Notes: generated by a model not told the origin, from the letters alone. A stretch of DNA of 36,311 bases from Thermoflexus hugenholtzii JAD2 (GCA_945877855.1 CAMDWA010000030.1:1-36311), one strand, 5' to 3'; shown: positions 1-8,797, counted from the stretch's first letter. Numbers and translations: made by a program.

Positions 1-243
1 ACTCAACTCGCCTACCGCGAAAAACTCATGCGGGCGGGATATCGTGTGTCGCCGGTGATGGATCGTATTTATTTTAAGAGCATTTACACCAATGATCCCG
101 ATGGGCATATTGTTGAAATTGCCACGGCTGGGCCGGGGTTTGCGGTTGATGAAGATGTTGCGCAACTGGGGCAAGTGCTTAAATTGCCGCCTTGGCTCGA
201 ACAACATCGTCCCGTAATTGAAAATAGCTTGCAACCTTTGTGA
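1..243 (+). CDS. Ring-cleaving dioxygenase of the glyoxalase fold, C-terminal fragment
   Basis: The reading frame is open from base 1, so the gene begins outside the window and only about 80 residues are visible. The fragment contains DPDGHIVEIATAGPGF, where the Glu of HIVEIAT is the usual C-terminal metal ligand of VOC-fold dioxygenases. The tail LPPWLEQHR is typical of the MhqO/PcpA-type ring-cleaving dioxygenases that open hydroquinone-like rings using Fe(II). The family call rests on these C-terminal motifs; the substrate cannot be told from the fragment. It is followed by a long palindromic element and then by another VOC-fold gene on the opposite strand. Confidence 0.75.
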   Translation, partial: TQLAYREKLMRAGYRVSPVMDRIYFKSIYTNDPDGHIVEIATAGPGFAVDEDVAQLGQVLKLPPWLEQHRPVIENSLQPL

Positions 244-301
244 GCTATGAACAATTTTACGTGTCTTCTCAATAATTTGAGACAACCCCTAAAAACGTAA
301 T

Positions 302-374
302 GCCGAACTCATGATATGACCATTAAAGGCATAGGCAAAACCCATGCCTTCAATGGTCATACCGTGAGTTCGGC
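302..374. repeat. Long palindrome, GCCGAACTC family, copy 1
   Basis: Two 31-base arms (302-332 and 344-374) enclose an 11-base loop, with three mismatches. The outer arm sequence GCCGAACTCATGAT and the flanks (GTAAT on the left, GAAAATCT on the right) recur at the palindrome at 33508-33580. It lies between the convergent ends of the dioxygenase fragment and the VOC gene, so it could also act as a bidirectional transcription barrier. There is no good T-tract. Confidence 0.8.
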
Positions 375-410
375 GAAAATCTCTGGAAAAGATTTTGGGG
401 AGTAGCTATA

Positions 411-866
411 TTACTTTGTTTGGGTGCGTTGCCATTCATCCCAACTCACGATGCCACCATCTGGGTTGGGCGAATCCGGCAACATGGCAATAAACTCAAG
501 CGAGTGCTTATCTGGATCTTCAAAATAAATGGCAATGGCTGGCATCCACGCAAACACCATCGGCTGATCGGTTCCATCGTCAAAAAAGTTGTGGGCCGGT
601 AAATGACGGCTTCGCAAATAATGTTGTGAATGGTGACGAATCCAATCAACACTCGAGCGGAATGCAAAATGTTGGCGCAAAATCTCGGCCTGAGGCCGTT
701 CCCATAAGCCTAACATTGCTTCGCCACGTGGCCCAAGCCAATAAAATGCCACACGCCGATCCGCTTCAAATCGACCTAATTCTAAGCCAAGCACATGGCT
801 ATAAAAATTCATGGCGCGTTCAAGATTGCTTACATTAATGTGGGTTTCAAAAAGCCCTGTGATCAT
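411..866 (-). CDS. VOC family protein (glyoxalase/bleomycin-resistance fold)
   Basis: This 151-residue protein has the single-domain VOC pattern. The start FETHINVSNLERAMNFYSHV carries the first metal-ligand His and the first beta-alpha-beta unit. The second half has IAIYFEDPDKHSLEFIAML, with the C-terminal Glu ligand. Length and motifs match lactoylglutathione lyase-like proteins and fosfomycin/bleomycin-resistance relatives. The reaction is not identifiable. The ATG start is supported because the conserved first strand begins a few residues later. It is transcribed divergently from the P450 gene, with only about 63 bases between the two starts, so the two may share a regulatory region. Confidence 0.8.
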   Translation of the reverse strand: MITGLFETHINVSNLERAMNFYSHVLGLELGRFEADRRVAFYWLGPRGEAMLGLWERPQAEILRQHFAFRSSVDWIRHHSQHYLRSRHLPAHNFFDDGTDQPMVFAWMPAIAIYFEDPDKHSLEFIAMLPDSPNPDGGIVSWDEWQRTQTK

Positions 867-929
867 AACGTCATTGTATCTTTATGCGCCAAAATTGCCA
901 CACTCTGTAAACAGGTAGAATTGTTAAAC

Positions 930-2315
930 GTGATTGCCTCCGAAAATACCCCGCTTGCGGCATTGCCATTGCCCCCCAAACCCACTGGTTTGCCCTTTTT
1001 ACGCTCGTCGCTGCAATTTGCACGTGGCCCCATCGATTTTTTTGTCAGCATGTATCAAACCTATGGCCCGGCATTTAGCCTGCAAGCCTTTGATTTCAAC
1101 CTAACTGTTATGTTAGGGGCCAAAGCCAATCGCGCTATCTTGATCGAACATGCCGACAAGCTTTCGGCGCGTGAGGGCTATTCTTTGTTATTGGGGGTGA
1201 TGGATGATGCGCTGTTGGTATCAGATGGCGCACATCACGCCCGCCAGCGCCGCCTTATTCAACCGGCATTTCACAGCCGCCGCATCGAAAGCTATTTTGA
1301 GATTATGCGCGAAGTGACTTTGCGTCAAATGGCGACATGGCGTGATGGTGATGTGATCGATATTTATGCCGAGGCGCGTCGTATGACGCTTGAAATTGTG
1401 GTGCGGGCCTTGTTGGGTGTCGATATCCGCGATCAACTCGACACGATGGCGGATACCATTACGCATACTTTCGATTATGTGACCCAGCCAGCCTCGCGCA
1501 AGCTTTTTAAAATTGATTTGCCGTTTCACCCTTATGGGCGCAGCCTGCGGGCACGGCGGCAGTTAGATGAAATGCTGTATGGCCTCATTCGAGACAAACG
1601 TCAACAACTTAGCCAGAAAAATATCGCCAGTGATGATGTGCTGAGTTGGCTGATCGAGGCTACTGATGATGATAGCGAGACCGGTGATGGCACACGTCTT
1701 AGCGATAGCTCGATCCGCGATCAAGTGCTATTGCTTATTTATGCCGGTCACGACACTTCTACCTGTTCAATTGCATGGGCGCTTCAATTGCTGGCCCAGC
1801 ACCCCGATGTGGCGGCGCGGCTGTATGCCGAACAAACACAAGTGTTGAATGGGCGCGCGTTGCTGATGCCCGATCTCAAGGCTATGCCCTATTTAGATAG
1901 TGTCGTCGATGAGGTGTTGCGCTTGTATCCGGCGGTATGGATTGGGATGCGTGGCGTGACTCAAGACTTTGTGTTTGATGGCAAACGGATTCCGGCGGGT
2001 TCCAAGGTCATGTACTCACCGGGCGCTAGCCATCGCTTGCCCGAAGTGTTTAAAAATCCGGCTGATTTTGACCCAGAGCGATTTTCGGCGACTAATAAGC
2101 TCAAAATTCCGCCTTTTGCTTATGTGCCATTTGGGGGCGGGGCACGCACCTGCATCGGCATGACCTTTGCCCAAGTTGAGTTGCGGGTGATGTTGACTGA
2201 ATTGATGGCACATTTTAATTTTGAGCTGGTTAGCAACCGGCGTGTGCCAATGCATTACAACCCTACTTTGGCTCCCGCTCATGGCGCAATTAAGCTGCGG
2301 GTGCGCAAGCGGTAA
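930..2315 (+). CDS. Cytochrome P450
   Basis: The full P450 signature is present. The I-helix oxygen-activation motif AGHDTS lies at residues 272-277, the ExxR pair in EVLR is at E328/R331, and the heme loop FGGGARTCIG has the thiolate ligand C408. The frame stays open up to an ATG at 795, but that extension overlaps the divergent VOC gene and does not look like P450 sequence. I place the start at the GTG at 930, preceded by AGGTAG, which gives 461 residues, close to the family norm of about 450. The call PAFHSRRI and the helix arrangement resemble CYP4/CYP102-like bacterial P450s. No ferredoxin or reductase gene is adjacent, so the redox partner is elsewhere. The substrate is unknown; activity is presumably monooxygenation of a hydrophobic compound. 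Confidence 0.93.
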   Translation: MIASENTPLAALPLPPKPTGLPFLRSSLQFARGPIDFFVSMYQTYGPAFSLQAFDFNLTVMLGAKANRAILIEHADKLSAREGYSLLLGVMDDALLVSDGAHHARQRRLIQPAFHSRRIESYFEIMREVTLRQMATWRDGDVIDIYAEARRMTLEIVVRALLGVDIRDQLDTMADTITHTFDYVTQPASRKLFKIDLPFHPYGRSLRARRQLDEMLYGLIRDKRQQLSQKNIASDDVLSWLIEATDDDSETGDGTRLSDSSIRDQVLLLIYAGHDTSTCSIAWALQLLAQHPDVAARLYAEQTQVLNGRALLMPDLKAMPYLDSVVDEVLRLYPAVWIGMRGVTQDFVFDGKRIPAGSKVMYSPGASHRLPEVFKNPADFDPERFSATNKLKIPPFAYVPFGGGARTCIGMTFAQVELRVMLTELMAHFNFELVSNRRVPMHYNPTLAPAHGAIKLRVRKR

Positions 2316-2380
2316 AAATCTACCCAAGTGACGCTTGCATAATCTCATTTAAATCGCTACAATAAAGCGAAGAGAGGAAT

Positions 2381-2740
2381 ATGAGTCAGGTAATTATCCG
2401 AGTCCGATCCGATGTAGCGATGACATTGCGTGCAGCCCTGCAACCAAGCCACAAACACATTCCATCTAAAAGCAATGCCAAGGCCAAGCAGGCCAAATAC
2501 GAGGCCAGCGAAATTATTCGAATCGTACGTGATGCTGATGCCAATATACAGCCCGTGCACGATGTCATCTATAGCGGCATCGCCAGCACCGAATGCAACG
2601 CTGACTTTGCTTTGTTCGTATCAGATGCCAATGCGCAAGATATGATTCAACAATTGCAACGCGTGCAAAGTGTAGAAGCGTGTTACCTAAAAGCCGCCGC
2701 GACTGTTCCTATGATTCCAGCATTATTTATATCTCCTTAA
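2381..2740 (+). CDS. Free-standing subtilase prodomain-like protein
   Basis: This is a 119-residue protein with a good start context (GAGAGG ahead of the ATG). No signal peptide, membrane segment or catalytic motif is visible. By eye it aligns with the N-terminal region of the subtilase encoded next door. SQVIIRVRSDVA matches SSLIVMTQPDKA, NIQPVHDVI matches DLDPLFKI, and the end AQDMIQQLQ...VEACYLKAAATVP matches MQDLMSELL...ISAAYIKPAASVP. Subtilase prodomains act as folding chaperones and tight inhibitors, so a stand-alone copy could inhibit or help fold a protease. That function is inference. The resemblance covers most of the length and shares the same order of blocks. Confidence 0.6.
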   Translation: MSQVIIRVRSDVAMTLRAALQPSHKHIPSKSNAKAKQAKYEASEIIRIVRDADANIQPVHDVIYSGIASTECNADFALFVSDANAQDMIQQLQRVQSVEACYLKAAATVPMIPALFISP

Positions 2741-2756
2741 TTTAAAAATAGGTAAG

Positions 2757-2817
2757 GCCGAACACGCTATTCTTTAGTGTTTGCCCGCTGCAAACACTAA
2801 AGAATAGCGTGTTCGGC
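2757..2817. repeat. Perfect 28-bp-stem palindrome between prodomain and subtilase genes
   Basis: Arms 2757-2784 and 2790-2817 are perfectly complementary around a 5-base loop. The arm starts GCCGAACACGC, related to the GCCGAACTC palindromes at 302 and 33508. It ends about 30 bases before the subtilase ATG, so in RNA it would fold in that gene's leader or separate its transcript from the upstream small gene. There is no T-tract after either arm. Confidence 0.85.
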
Positions 2818-2848
2818 GATTTTTATATTTCCTTGTTTTTGCAAAATC

Positions 2849-4516
2849 ATGCCGAGCAACACATCAAAACCCATCATTGCAACCCCACGAAAACGCAGCA
2901 GCAAGAAAAGCACAAGTGTTCGCGCTACGCGCAGCACATCGCCCACAAAAAAAACAAGGGCAGTCAGTAAATCTCGCAATATTCCAGCTTTGAGGTCATC
3001 GCTTATTGTGATGACACAGCCCGACAAAGCAACCCGCAGCCTTGAAAGCGGTTTAAGCGGGCTGAGCACGACTGTTTTACGTTCACTCAATAAATTATTA
3101 AAGTCGTATGCGGTAGACCTTGACCCCCTGTTTAAGATTGGCAGCAGTTTAATGTTGCCACCCATCGCCAGCTCACATTTGGCAACTGCAAATAGCGCCC
3201 CACGTGGCCCATTAGATTCATGGTTTACAGGTTTTGGCAGCGCCAGTATTCACAAATTGACCCATTTTTTTCAGGTTCCGTGCGAAGAAGAGCATATGCA
3301 AGATTTGATGTCTGAATTGCTCAATGAAAAGGCCATTAGCGCCGCTTATATCAAACCAGCCGCTAGCGTGCCTATATTTACGGCGGGTGCTAGCATTGGG
3401 GTCAAGGCCCCAGCCAGCCTCACCCCCGATTTTTCATCTCGCCAAGGTTATTTGCGGCCTGCCCCCGATGGTTTAAATATTGACTACGCCAGCCAATTTC
3501 AAGGTGGGCGCGGGGCCGATGTACGCATCATTGATGTGGAATATGGTTGGCAATTTTCGCATGAAGATTTGGCTCAAAACCAAGGTGGCTTGGTCGTTGG
3601 CGACCAATTTGCGCCTTTTCACGATCATGGCACTTCAGTTTTAGGTATTATTAGCGCCGATGCCAATGGGTTTGGCATCACTGGTATTTGCCCCGATGCT
3701 ACTATGAGTGCGGTATCGGCATGGATCAATCAACATGATGCCACTGCCAGCGCCATTGTAAAAGCCAGTGAACGGCTGCGTTTGGGCGACATTATGTTGC
3801 TTGAATTGCACCGCCCCGGCCCACGTTATGGGTTTAGCCAAGATCGTGGTCAACAAGGCTTTATTCCAGTTGAATGGTGGCCCGATGACTTAGCCGCCAT
3901 TCAGCACGCAGTGGGGCGTGGCATTATTGTGGTGGCTGCCGCAGGCAATGGCGAAGAAAATCTGGATGATGCGCTTTATGATGTGCCAATGGCAGGTTTT
4001 CCGGCCAATTGGGCCAACCCATTTCGGCGTAATGAGGTCGATTCTGGGGCAATTTTGGTTGGGGCTGGGTCACCGCCCAATGGCACACATGGCATCACTT
4101 TTGCCGATCCCGATCGCTCTCGTATGGCATTTTCAAATTATGGCAATAATGTGGATGCGCAAGGTTGGGGCATGGCCGTAACCACCACTGGCATGGGTGA
4201 CTTGCAAGGTGGCCCGGATGAAGACCGTTGGTATACCGATAACTTTAATGGCACTTCAAGTGCCGCGCCAATGGTGGTAGGGGCTTTGGCCTGTGTGCAA
4301 GGCATTTTGCGCTGGTTAGGTCGCCCTCGCCTCACCCCATCTGATGCGCGTGATTTGTTGCGTAGCACTGGTAGCATTCAGCAAGATGCCTTTGATCGGC
4401 CTGCCGCGCAGCGCATTGGCAGCCGCCCCGACCTAAAAGCGATGTTGGATGTGCTAAATATTAACCCGGGTGATTTACCCATTGAACCTAGTTTTGAGGG
4501 GTTTAATGTGCCATAA
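2849..4516 (+). CDS. Subtilisin-family serine peptidase (S8) with N-terminal prodomain
   Basis: A 555-residue protein with the whole S8 triad: Asp229 in IIDVEYGW, His260 in DHGTSV, Ser470 in FNGTSSAAP, and oxyanion Asn367 in AAAGNG. The first about 50 residues are Lys/Arg/Ser/Thr-rich. Residues about 51-185 form a prodomain-like region that matches the separate 119-residue protein just upstream. No conventional signal peptide is visible, so it may be cytoplasmic or use the basic tail in some other way. The ATG used has no clear ribosome binding site and lies just after a strong hairpin. A later start at Met55 would remove only the basic tail and cannot be excluded. Substrate unknown. Confidence 0.9.
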   Translation: MPSNTSKPIIATPRKRSSKKSTSVRATRSTSPTKKTRAVSKSRNIPALRSSLIVMTQPDKATRSLESGLSGLSTTVLRSLNKLLKSYAVDLDPLFKIGSSLMLPPIASSHLATANSAPRGPLDSWFTGFGSASIHKLTHFFQVPCEEEHMQDLMSELLNEKAISAAYIKPAASVPIFTAGASIGVKAPASLTPDFSSRQGYLRPAPDGLNIDYASQFQGGRGADVRIIDVEYGWQFSHEDLAQNQGGLVVGDQFAPFHDHGTSVLGIISADANGFGITGICPDATMSAVSAWINQHDATASAIVKASERLRLGDIMLLELHRPGPRYGFSQDRGQQGFIPVEWWPDDLAAIQHAVGRGIIVVAAAGNGEENLDDALYDVPMAGFPANWANPFRRNEVDSGAILVGAGSPPNGTHGITFADPDRSRMAFSNYGNNVDAQGWGMAVTTTGMGDLQGGPDEDRWYTDNFNGTSSAAPMVVGALACVQGILRWLGRPRLTPSDARDLLRSTGSIQQDAFDRPAAQRIGSRPDLKAMLDVLNINPGDLPIEPSFEGFNVP

Positions 4517-4553
4517 GGTAATAATGACACGATCTTAAAATTTTATTGTTTCT

Positions 4554-4573
4554 CCAATAATGTCCAATAATGT
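4554..4573. repeat. Two perfect tandem copies of CCAATAATGT
   Basis: A 10-bp unit occurs twice head to tail, one helical turn apart, about 100 bases upstream of the sugar-binding protein start. The spacing would suit cooperative binding by a regulator, but only two copies are present and this is a weak inference. Confidence 0.5.
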
Positions 4574-4665
4574 TAGCTATTTTTGAGCGAAAAGATAAAA
4601 TCCCCTATAAAATATCATAGTCGTAAGTTCATATTTAACTTAGACAAATTTGTATTTATATTTTT

Positions 4666-4671
4666 AGGAGG
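4666..4671 (+). promoter_or_regulatory. Strong Shine-Dalgarno AGGAGG that fixes the start of the binding protein
   Basis: A perfect AGGAGG lies four bases before the ATG at 4676. It shows that the open frame upstream (from 4583) is not translated as part of this gene, and that the protein begins directly with its Tat signal. Confidence 0.9.
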
Positions 4672-4675
4672 ATAC

Positions 4676-6049
4676 ATGTCTAGCAAAATAACCCGCAGAA
4701 AATTTCTAACAATTGCTGGAACGGCAACCGCAGGCACGGCGCTTGCCGCTTGTGCAGCGCCAACTGCTGCTCCTGCCCCCAAACCTGCCGAGCAGAAACC
4801 GGCTGAAGCCAAACCCGCTGCTCCGGCTGTCGCTACTGGCGGCGGCACACTCACCTTTTTAACTTGGACCAACTTTGTGCCAGAAATGGATACAAAACTG
4901 GATCAAATGGCGAAAACATGGGGCGAAAAAAACAAGGTTGATGTAAAAGTTGAGCATATTAATATTAACGACATTCCGGCGCGGCGGGCGGCTGCGATTC
5001 AAGCCAAAACTGGCCCTGACCTCATTTGGGATAGCCAAAACTGGGGTGTTTTATTTAAAGATGTCTTGGTGGATATTAGTGATGTGATGAATGAAGCTGC
5101 AAATGCCAACGGCGGTTGGTATAAGTGGACTGATCAATTTACCAAAGCCGATGGTAAATATGTCACCATTCCACATGGCTTTAGCGGCGGCACCTTTATT
5201 TATCGCACCGACTTGTTTAAGCAAAATGGTGTGACTGCTCCCAAAACGTATGATGAATTTACCAAGGTGGCTGAGACCATGAAAAAAGCAGGCAAGCCAT
5301 TTGGACAAGCGGTAGGTCACTCATTCGGTGATCCACCGGGCTTTTGGTATCCATTCTTATGGGCACATGGCGGCAAAGAAGTGAACGAAGATGGCAAGAC
5401 TGTGGCGATTAATTCACCCGATACAGTGATGGCGATCGAGAAAGCTGTAGACATGTATAAGCGTGGCTTTGCCGATGCTGGTTTAGCGTGGGACGATAGC
5501 GCCAACAACCGTTCGTATCTGGCTGAAGAAATTTCGGCGACTGAAAACGGGGCCAGCATTTACTTTGTGGCTGGGCGTGATGCGGCCAAAGGTGATGAAC
5601 GCGCCAAGCGAGTGCGCGAAAACAGCGACCATTTTGCCAAGCCAGCAGGGCCAAAAGGCGCGCCAATTTTGGCCGGTGGGTATTACACTGGCCTTATGAA
5701 CTATAGCAAGAATGTGAGTGCAGGCAAGGATTTCTTGCGTTACCTATTACAACCTGCTACTTATCTTGAGTGGATGGAGAGCGGACAAGGTTATTTGCAA
5801 GGGCTTGCCCCCAAATATGAAGATCAACCCATCTTCAAGACTGATCCAAAGATGAAGCCATTTGTAGATAATCTCAAGAGTGGCAATGCTTTGTGGTTGG
5901 GTTGGCCAGGCCCACTTAGCGCCGCAGCTTTCCGTGTTTACAACAACTACACCATTGTGGATATGTTTGCCAAGGCTATTTCTGGCGAACTCAAGCCCGC
6001 TGACGCTGCCAAGTGGGCCGAAGATCAATTGAAGAACGTTTATAAATAG
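4676..6049 (+). CDS. Sugar ABC transporter substrate-binding lipoprotein (Tat-exported)
   Basis: This 457-residue extracellular solute-binding protein (family 1, MalE/UgpB-like) begins MSSKITRRKFLTIAG, a twin-arginine signal with RRKFL. A lipobox ALAAC follows with Cys26, then an Ala/Pro/Lys linker. It is therefore probably exported folded by Tat and lipid-anchored. The mature part has TFLTWTNF near its start and the usual two-lobe pattern with many Trp/Tyr residues suited to sugar stacking. It heads a cluster with two permeases and a sugar-acid dehydratase, so the ligand is probably an oligosaccharide or acidic sugar. A strong hairpin directly after its stop would favour more binding protein than permease, as is common in such operons. 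Confidence 0.92.
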   Translation: MSSKITRRKFLTIAGTATAGTALAACAAPTAAPAPKPAEQKPAEAKPAAPAVATGGGTLTFLTWTNFVPEMDTKLDQMAKTWGEKNKVDVKVEHININDIPARRAAAIQAKTGPDLIWDSQNWGVLFKDVLVDISDVMNEAANANGGWYKWTDQFTKADGKYVTIPHGFSGGTFIYRTDLFKQNGVTAPKTYDEFTKVAETMKKAGKPFGQAVGHSFGDPPGFWYPFLWAHGGKEVNEDGKTVAINSPDTVMAIEKAVDMYKRGFADAGLAWDDSANNRSYLAEEISATENGASIYFVAGRDAAKGDERAKRVRENSDHFAKPAGPKGAPILAGGYYTGLMNYSKNVSAGKDFLRYLLQPATYLEWMESGQGYLQGLAPKYEDQPIFKTDPKMKPFVDNLKSGNALWLGWPGPLSAAAFRVYNNYTIVDMFAKAISGELKPADAAKWAEDQLKNVYK

Positions 6050-6056
6050 TAGTAAT

Positions 6057-6106
6057 AGTAGATCGTAGATAGTTAAGCGCACGCGCTTGGCTATCTACGA
6101 TCTACT
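6057..6106 (+). terminator. Hairpin between binding protein and permease genes
   Basis: The 16-base arms 6057-6072 and 6091-6106 are perfectly complementary, with a second inner stem AAGCG/CGCTT around a CACG loop. There is no downstream T-tract. It is therefore more likely an mRNA-stabilising or partial-termination structure, raising binding-protein expression over the downstream permeases, than a complete terminator. Confidence 0.7.
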
Positions 6107-6126
6107 TTCAGATATTAACTCTCACT

Positions 6127-7038
6127 ATGACGAAACGCGACCGCATGCCCCGCAACCGTATCTCTGAATTTTTTGACCGCGAAGATGTATTGGGTTATAC
6201 CTTGCTTATCCCCGTCGCCATATTACTGGGCATTTTTGTCGGTTATCCGTTTATTTATGGTGTGTGGTTAGCGCTTACTGATACCCGCATCGCCGATTCG
6301 ACCTCAGGCAATTTTGTTGGTTTAGAAAATTTTGAACGTTTGTTATTCCGCGATTCTATTTTTATTCAAGCACTCAAAAATTCGTTTGTTTATACCGCTG
6401 TCACCACTGTCTTTAAATTTGTGTTGGGGCTGTTGATGGCGGCTGTGCTAAATCTCAAATTTCGTGGCAATCGTTATGTGCGGTCAGCCACGTTGTTGCC
6501 TTGGATTATCCCAACGGTACTGAGCACATTGGCGTGGCGCTGGATGTTTGACGGCTCGTTTTCGGTGTTTAACTGGATGTTGCGGCAAGTCGGTATTGTT
6601 GGGCCGTCGTGGCTTGGGTCGTGGCCTTGGCCGTTTATCTCCATCATGATCGTCAATATTTGGCGTGGGATGCCATTCTTTGGCGTGAGTTTTTTGGCCG
6701 GAATGCAAACCATTTCGCAAGAGCTGTATGAGGCCGCCATGATCGATGGTTCGACAGCTTGGCAACGTTTTTGGTATATCACCCTGCCGCTATTACGTCC
6801 GGTCATCACTGTTGTGTTGCTGCTTAGCACTATTCTCACATTTGCCGATTTTCAAATTGTCTATGCCCTAACTGGCGGTGGCCCGGCCAATCAAACCCAT
6901 TTGCTCGCAACTTATTCTTACCAAATTGGCTTGCGCGGGCTAGAAATTGGTGTTGGTGCGGCAATTTCGCTCTTTTTGTTCCCTGTATTGGCGATTATTG
7001 TGTTTTTAACCTTGTTGTCGCTACGGCGCGATGATTAA
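6127..7038 (+). CDS. Sugar ABC transporter permease, MalF/UgpA type
   Basis: A 303-residue inner-membrane protein with about six hydrophobic segments. The ABC-permease EAA loop, EAAMIDGSTAWQRFWYITLP, contacts the ATPase. The segment after it (ADFQIVYALTGGGP) is the hallmark of MalF/UgpA/LacF-type sugar permeases. It pairs with the MalG-type permease downstream. Unusually, an alpha/beta hydrolase gene separates the two. No ATPase gene is present in the cluster, so a shared MsmK/UgpC-type ATPase is presumably supplied from elsewhere. Confidence 0.92.
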   Translation: MTKRDRMPRNRISEFFDREDVLGYTLLIPVAILLGIFVGYPFIYGVWLALTDTRIADSTSGNFVGLENFERLLFRDSIFIQALKNSFVYTAVTTVFKFVLGLLMAAVLNLKFRGNRYVRSATLLPWIIPTVLSTLAWRWMFDGSFSVFNWMLRQVGIVGPSWLGSWPWPFISIMIVNIWRGMPFFGVSFLAGMQTISQELYEAAMIDGSTAWQRFWYITLPLLRPVITVVLLLSTILTFADFQIVYALTGGGPANQTHLLATYSYQIGLRGLEIGVGAAISLFLFPVLAIIVFLTLLSLRRDD

Positions 7039-7073
7039 GCGAAATTAGAGCTAAGAACGAAGTATTAAGAGAG

Positions 7074-7877
7074 ATGAAGTTAGAGTTGCTCGAAGAACAC
7101 CCCACAAATTTGCGGCATAAGACGCCATTGCTATTTGTGCATGGCGCTTGGCATGGGGACTGGTGCTGGCGTGAGCATTTTATGGGCTATTTTGCCGAGC
7201 AAGGCTACGCTACCTACGCGCTGAGTTTGCGTGGTCACGGGGCCAGTGAAGGTCAAGAAAAATTAAATCGAACCCGTGTCGCCGATTACGTCGCCGATGT
7301 CAGCCATATTGCGAGCCAGATCACCCAAAAGCACAACGTCCGGCCTGTTTTGATTGGGCATTCGATGGGTGGTATCGTAGTGCAGAAATACCTCGAAACA
7401 CATTCAGCACCAGCGGGTGTGTTGATGGCTTCATTGCCGCCAGCCGGCGCGTTGGCAACGGTCTTACGTTTGGCGCGTCGTCATCCGCTCATTTTTCTCA
7501 AACTCAATTTAAGCGCAAATCTTTACCAGATGGTTGCTACGCCAGCCTTAGCACGAGAGGCGTTCTTTTCGGCAAATATGTCGGATACGCTGGTCAATCA
7601 CTATTGGCAAAAGCTGCAAAACGAATCATTTTTGGGATTTTTCGACATGTTGGTGCTCGATTTGCCCAAACCAACTCGTGTAAAGACGCCCTTGTTGGTG
7701 CTAGGCGCAGCCAACGATATCGTTTTTCACCCCTATGAAGTCGAAGCCACTGCCCATGCCTATCATACTCGCGCCACCATTTTCGCCAATATGGCGCATG
7801 ACATGATGCTTGAAACAAACTGGCGTGAACCGGCTCAGCATATTTTGAACTGGTTAGAACAACGTAACCTTCCATAG
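7074..7877 (+). CDS. Alpha/beta hydrolase
   Basis: A 267-residue single-domain hydrolase with a canonical triad: nucleophile Ser97 in GHSMGG, Asp215 in GAANDIVF and His242 in MAHDMML. The oxyanion motif is HGAWHGDW near residue 24. There is no signal peptide, so it is cytoplasmic. It lies between the two permease genes of the importer, 35 bases after one and 26 before the other, all in the same direction. It may de-esterify or delactonise the imported substrate. The placement supports that role; the specific reaction is inferred. Confidence 0.88.
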   Translation: MKLELLEEHPTNLRHKTPLLFVHGAWHGDWCWREHFMGYFAEQGYATYALSLRGHGASEGQEKLNRTRVADYVADVSHIASQITQKHNVRPVLIGHSMGGIVVQKYLETHSAPAGVLMASLPPAGALATVLRLARRHPLIFLKLNLSANLYQMVATPALAREAFFSANMSDTLVNHYWQKLQNESFLGFFDMLVLDLPKPTRVKTPLLVLGAANDIVFHPYEVEATAHAYHTRATIFANMAHDMMLETNWREPAQHILNWLEQRNLP

Positions 7878-7903
7878 CCAATGGCTTGAATGCATAAATT
7901 TTT

Positions 7904-8794
7904 ATGTCAAAAACGTCAAAACTCTTCCGATCCTTTATCACCACATATTTGCCCGTGATTTTTATTTGTGTGTTGACCCTTTTTCCATTTTATTGGATGG
8001 TCTTGACCGCATTTAAAGAAAACCGCGAGTTAAACGATACAGTGATGAATCCGTTCATCTTTAATATGCCTCCAACTTGGGAGCATTTTGACTTTTTATT
8101 TGTAAAAACAAAATATGCCACCTGGATTGTAAACACATTATTGGTCTCAATCATTTCGACCACAGTGTCGGTGCTGGTGTCGATCATGGCAGGTTATTCA
8201 TTGGGGCGGTTGCGGTTTCGTGGCGCAAATTGGTTGGGTTGGGCCATTTTTGTCACCTATTTGGTGCCACCGACTTTGTTATTTATTCCGCTGACCGAGG
8301 TTGTCAGCAAAATTGATTTGCCGTTGAATATTTGGAAAGGCGATTTAACCCCACAGCCGATTTTAAATTCGATTTGGTCGCTCATTTTGGTTTATCCCAC
8401 TTTCTTGGTTCCGTTTGGCACGTGGCTACTTATCGGCTATTTCAAAGGCATCCCACGCGAATTAGAAGAGAGTGCTTTGGTCGATGGCGCTACTCGTATT
8501 CAAGCAATGACCAAAATTATTGTGCCATTGGCGTTGCCGGGCTTGCTCTCGGTCGCCATTTTTGCCTTTACTTTGTCATGGAATGAGTTTATTTATGCCT
8601 TGGTATTCATTAGTGATGTCGAAACAAAGACCGTGCCGGTTGGGGTTATCTCTGAACTCATTCGCGGTGATGTCTTCTTTTGGGGTGAATTGATGGCAGG
8701 CGCGTTGCTCGGCTCGGTTCCGGTGGCCATTATTTACTCATTCTTCGTCGATTATTTTGTTAGTGGCCTGACGGCGGGTGCAGTGAAGGGGTAA
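7904..8794 (+). CDS. Sugar ABC transporter permease, MalG/UgpE type
   Basis: A 296-residue inner-membrane protein with an N-terminal hydrophobic helix (VIFICVLTLFPFYWMVLTAF) and a periplasmic loop. The ATPase-contact loop is ELEESALVDGATRIQAMTKI. The C-terminal SWNEFIYALVF is diagnostic for MalG-type permeases. It completes the heterodimeric channel with the permease at 6127-7038. It ends three bases before the start of the dehydratase gene, so the two are almost certainly co-transcribed. Confidence 0.92.
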   Translation: MSKTSKLFRSFITTYLPVIFICVLTLFPFYWMVLTAFKENRELNDTVMNPFIFNMPPTWEHFDFLFVKTKYATWIVNTLLVSIISTTVSVLVSIMAGYSLGRLRFRGANWLGWAIFVTYLVPPTLLFIPLTEVVSKIDLPLNIWKGDLTPQPILNSIWSLILVYPTFLVPFGTWLLIGYFKGIPRELEESALVDGATRIQAMTKIIVPLALPGLLSVAIFAFTLSWNEFIYALVFISDVETKTVPVGVISELIRGDVFFWGELMAGALLGSVPVAIIYSFFVDYFVSGLTAGAVKG

Positions 8795-8797
8795 ATC

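Noticed and set aside
302..374. Possible CRISPR repeat or intrinsic terminator
   Set aside because: There are no regularly spaced copies or spacers and no T-tract; palindromes of this family are dispersed through the window.
795..929. 45-residue N-terminal extension of the P450 frame
   Set aside because: It overlaps the 5' part of the divergent VOC gene and does not resemble P450 sequence; a GTG at 930 gives normal length.
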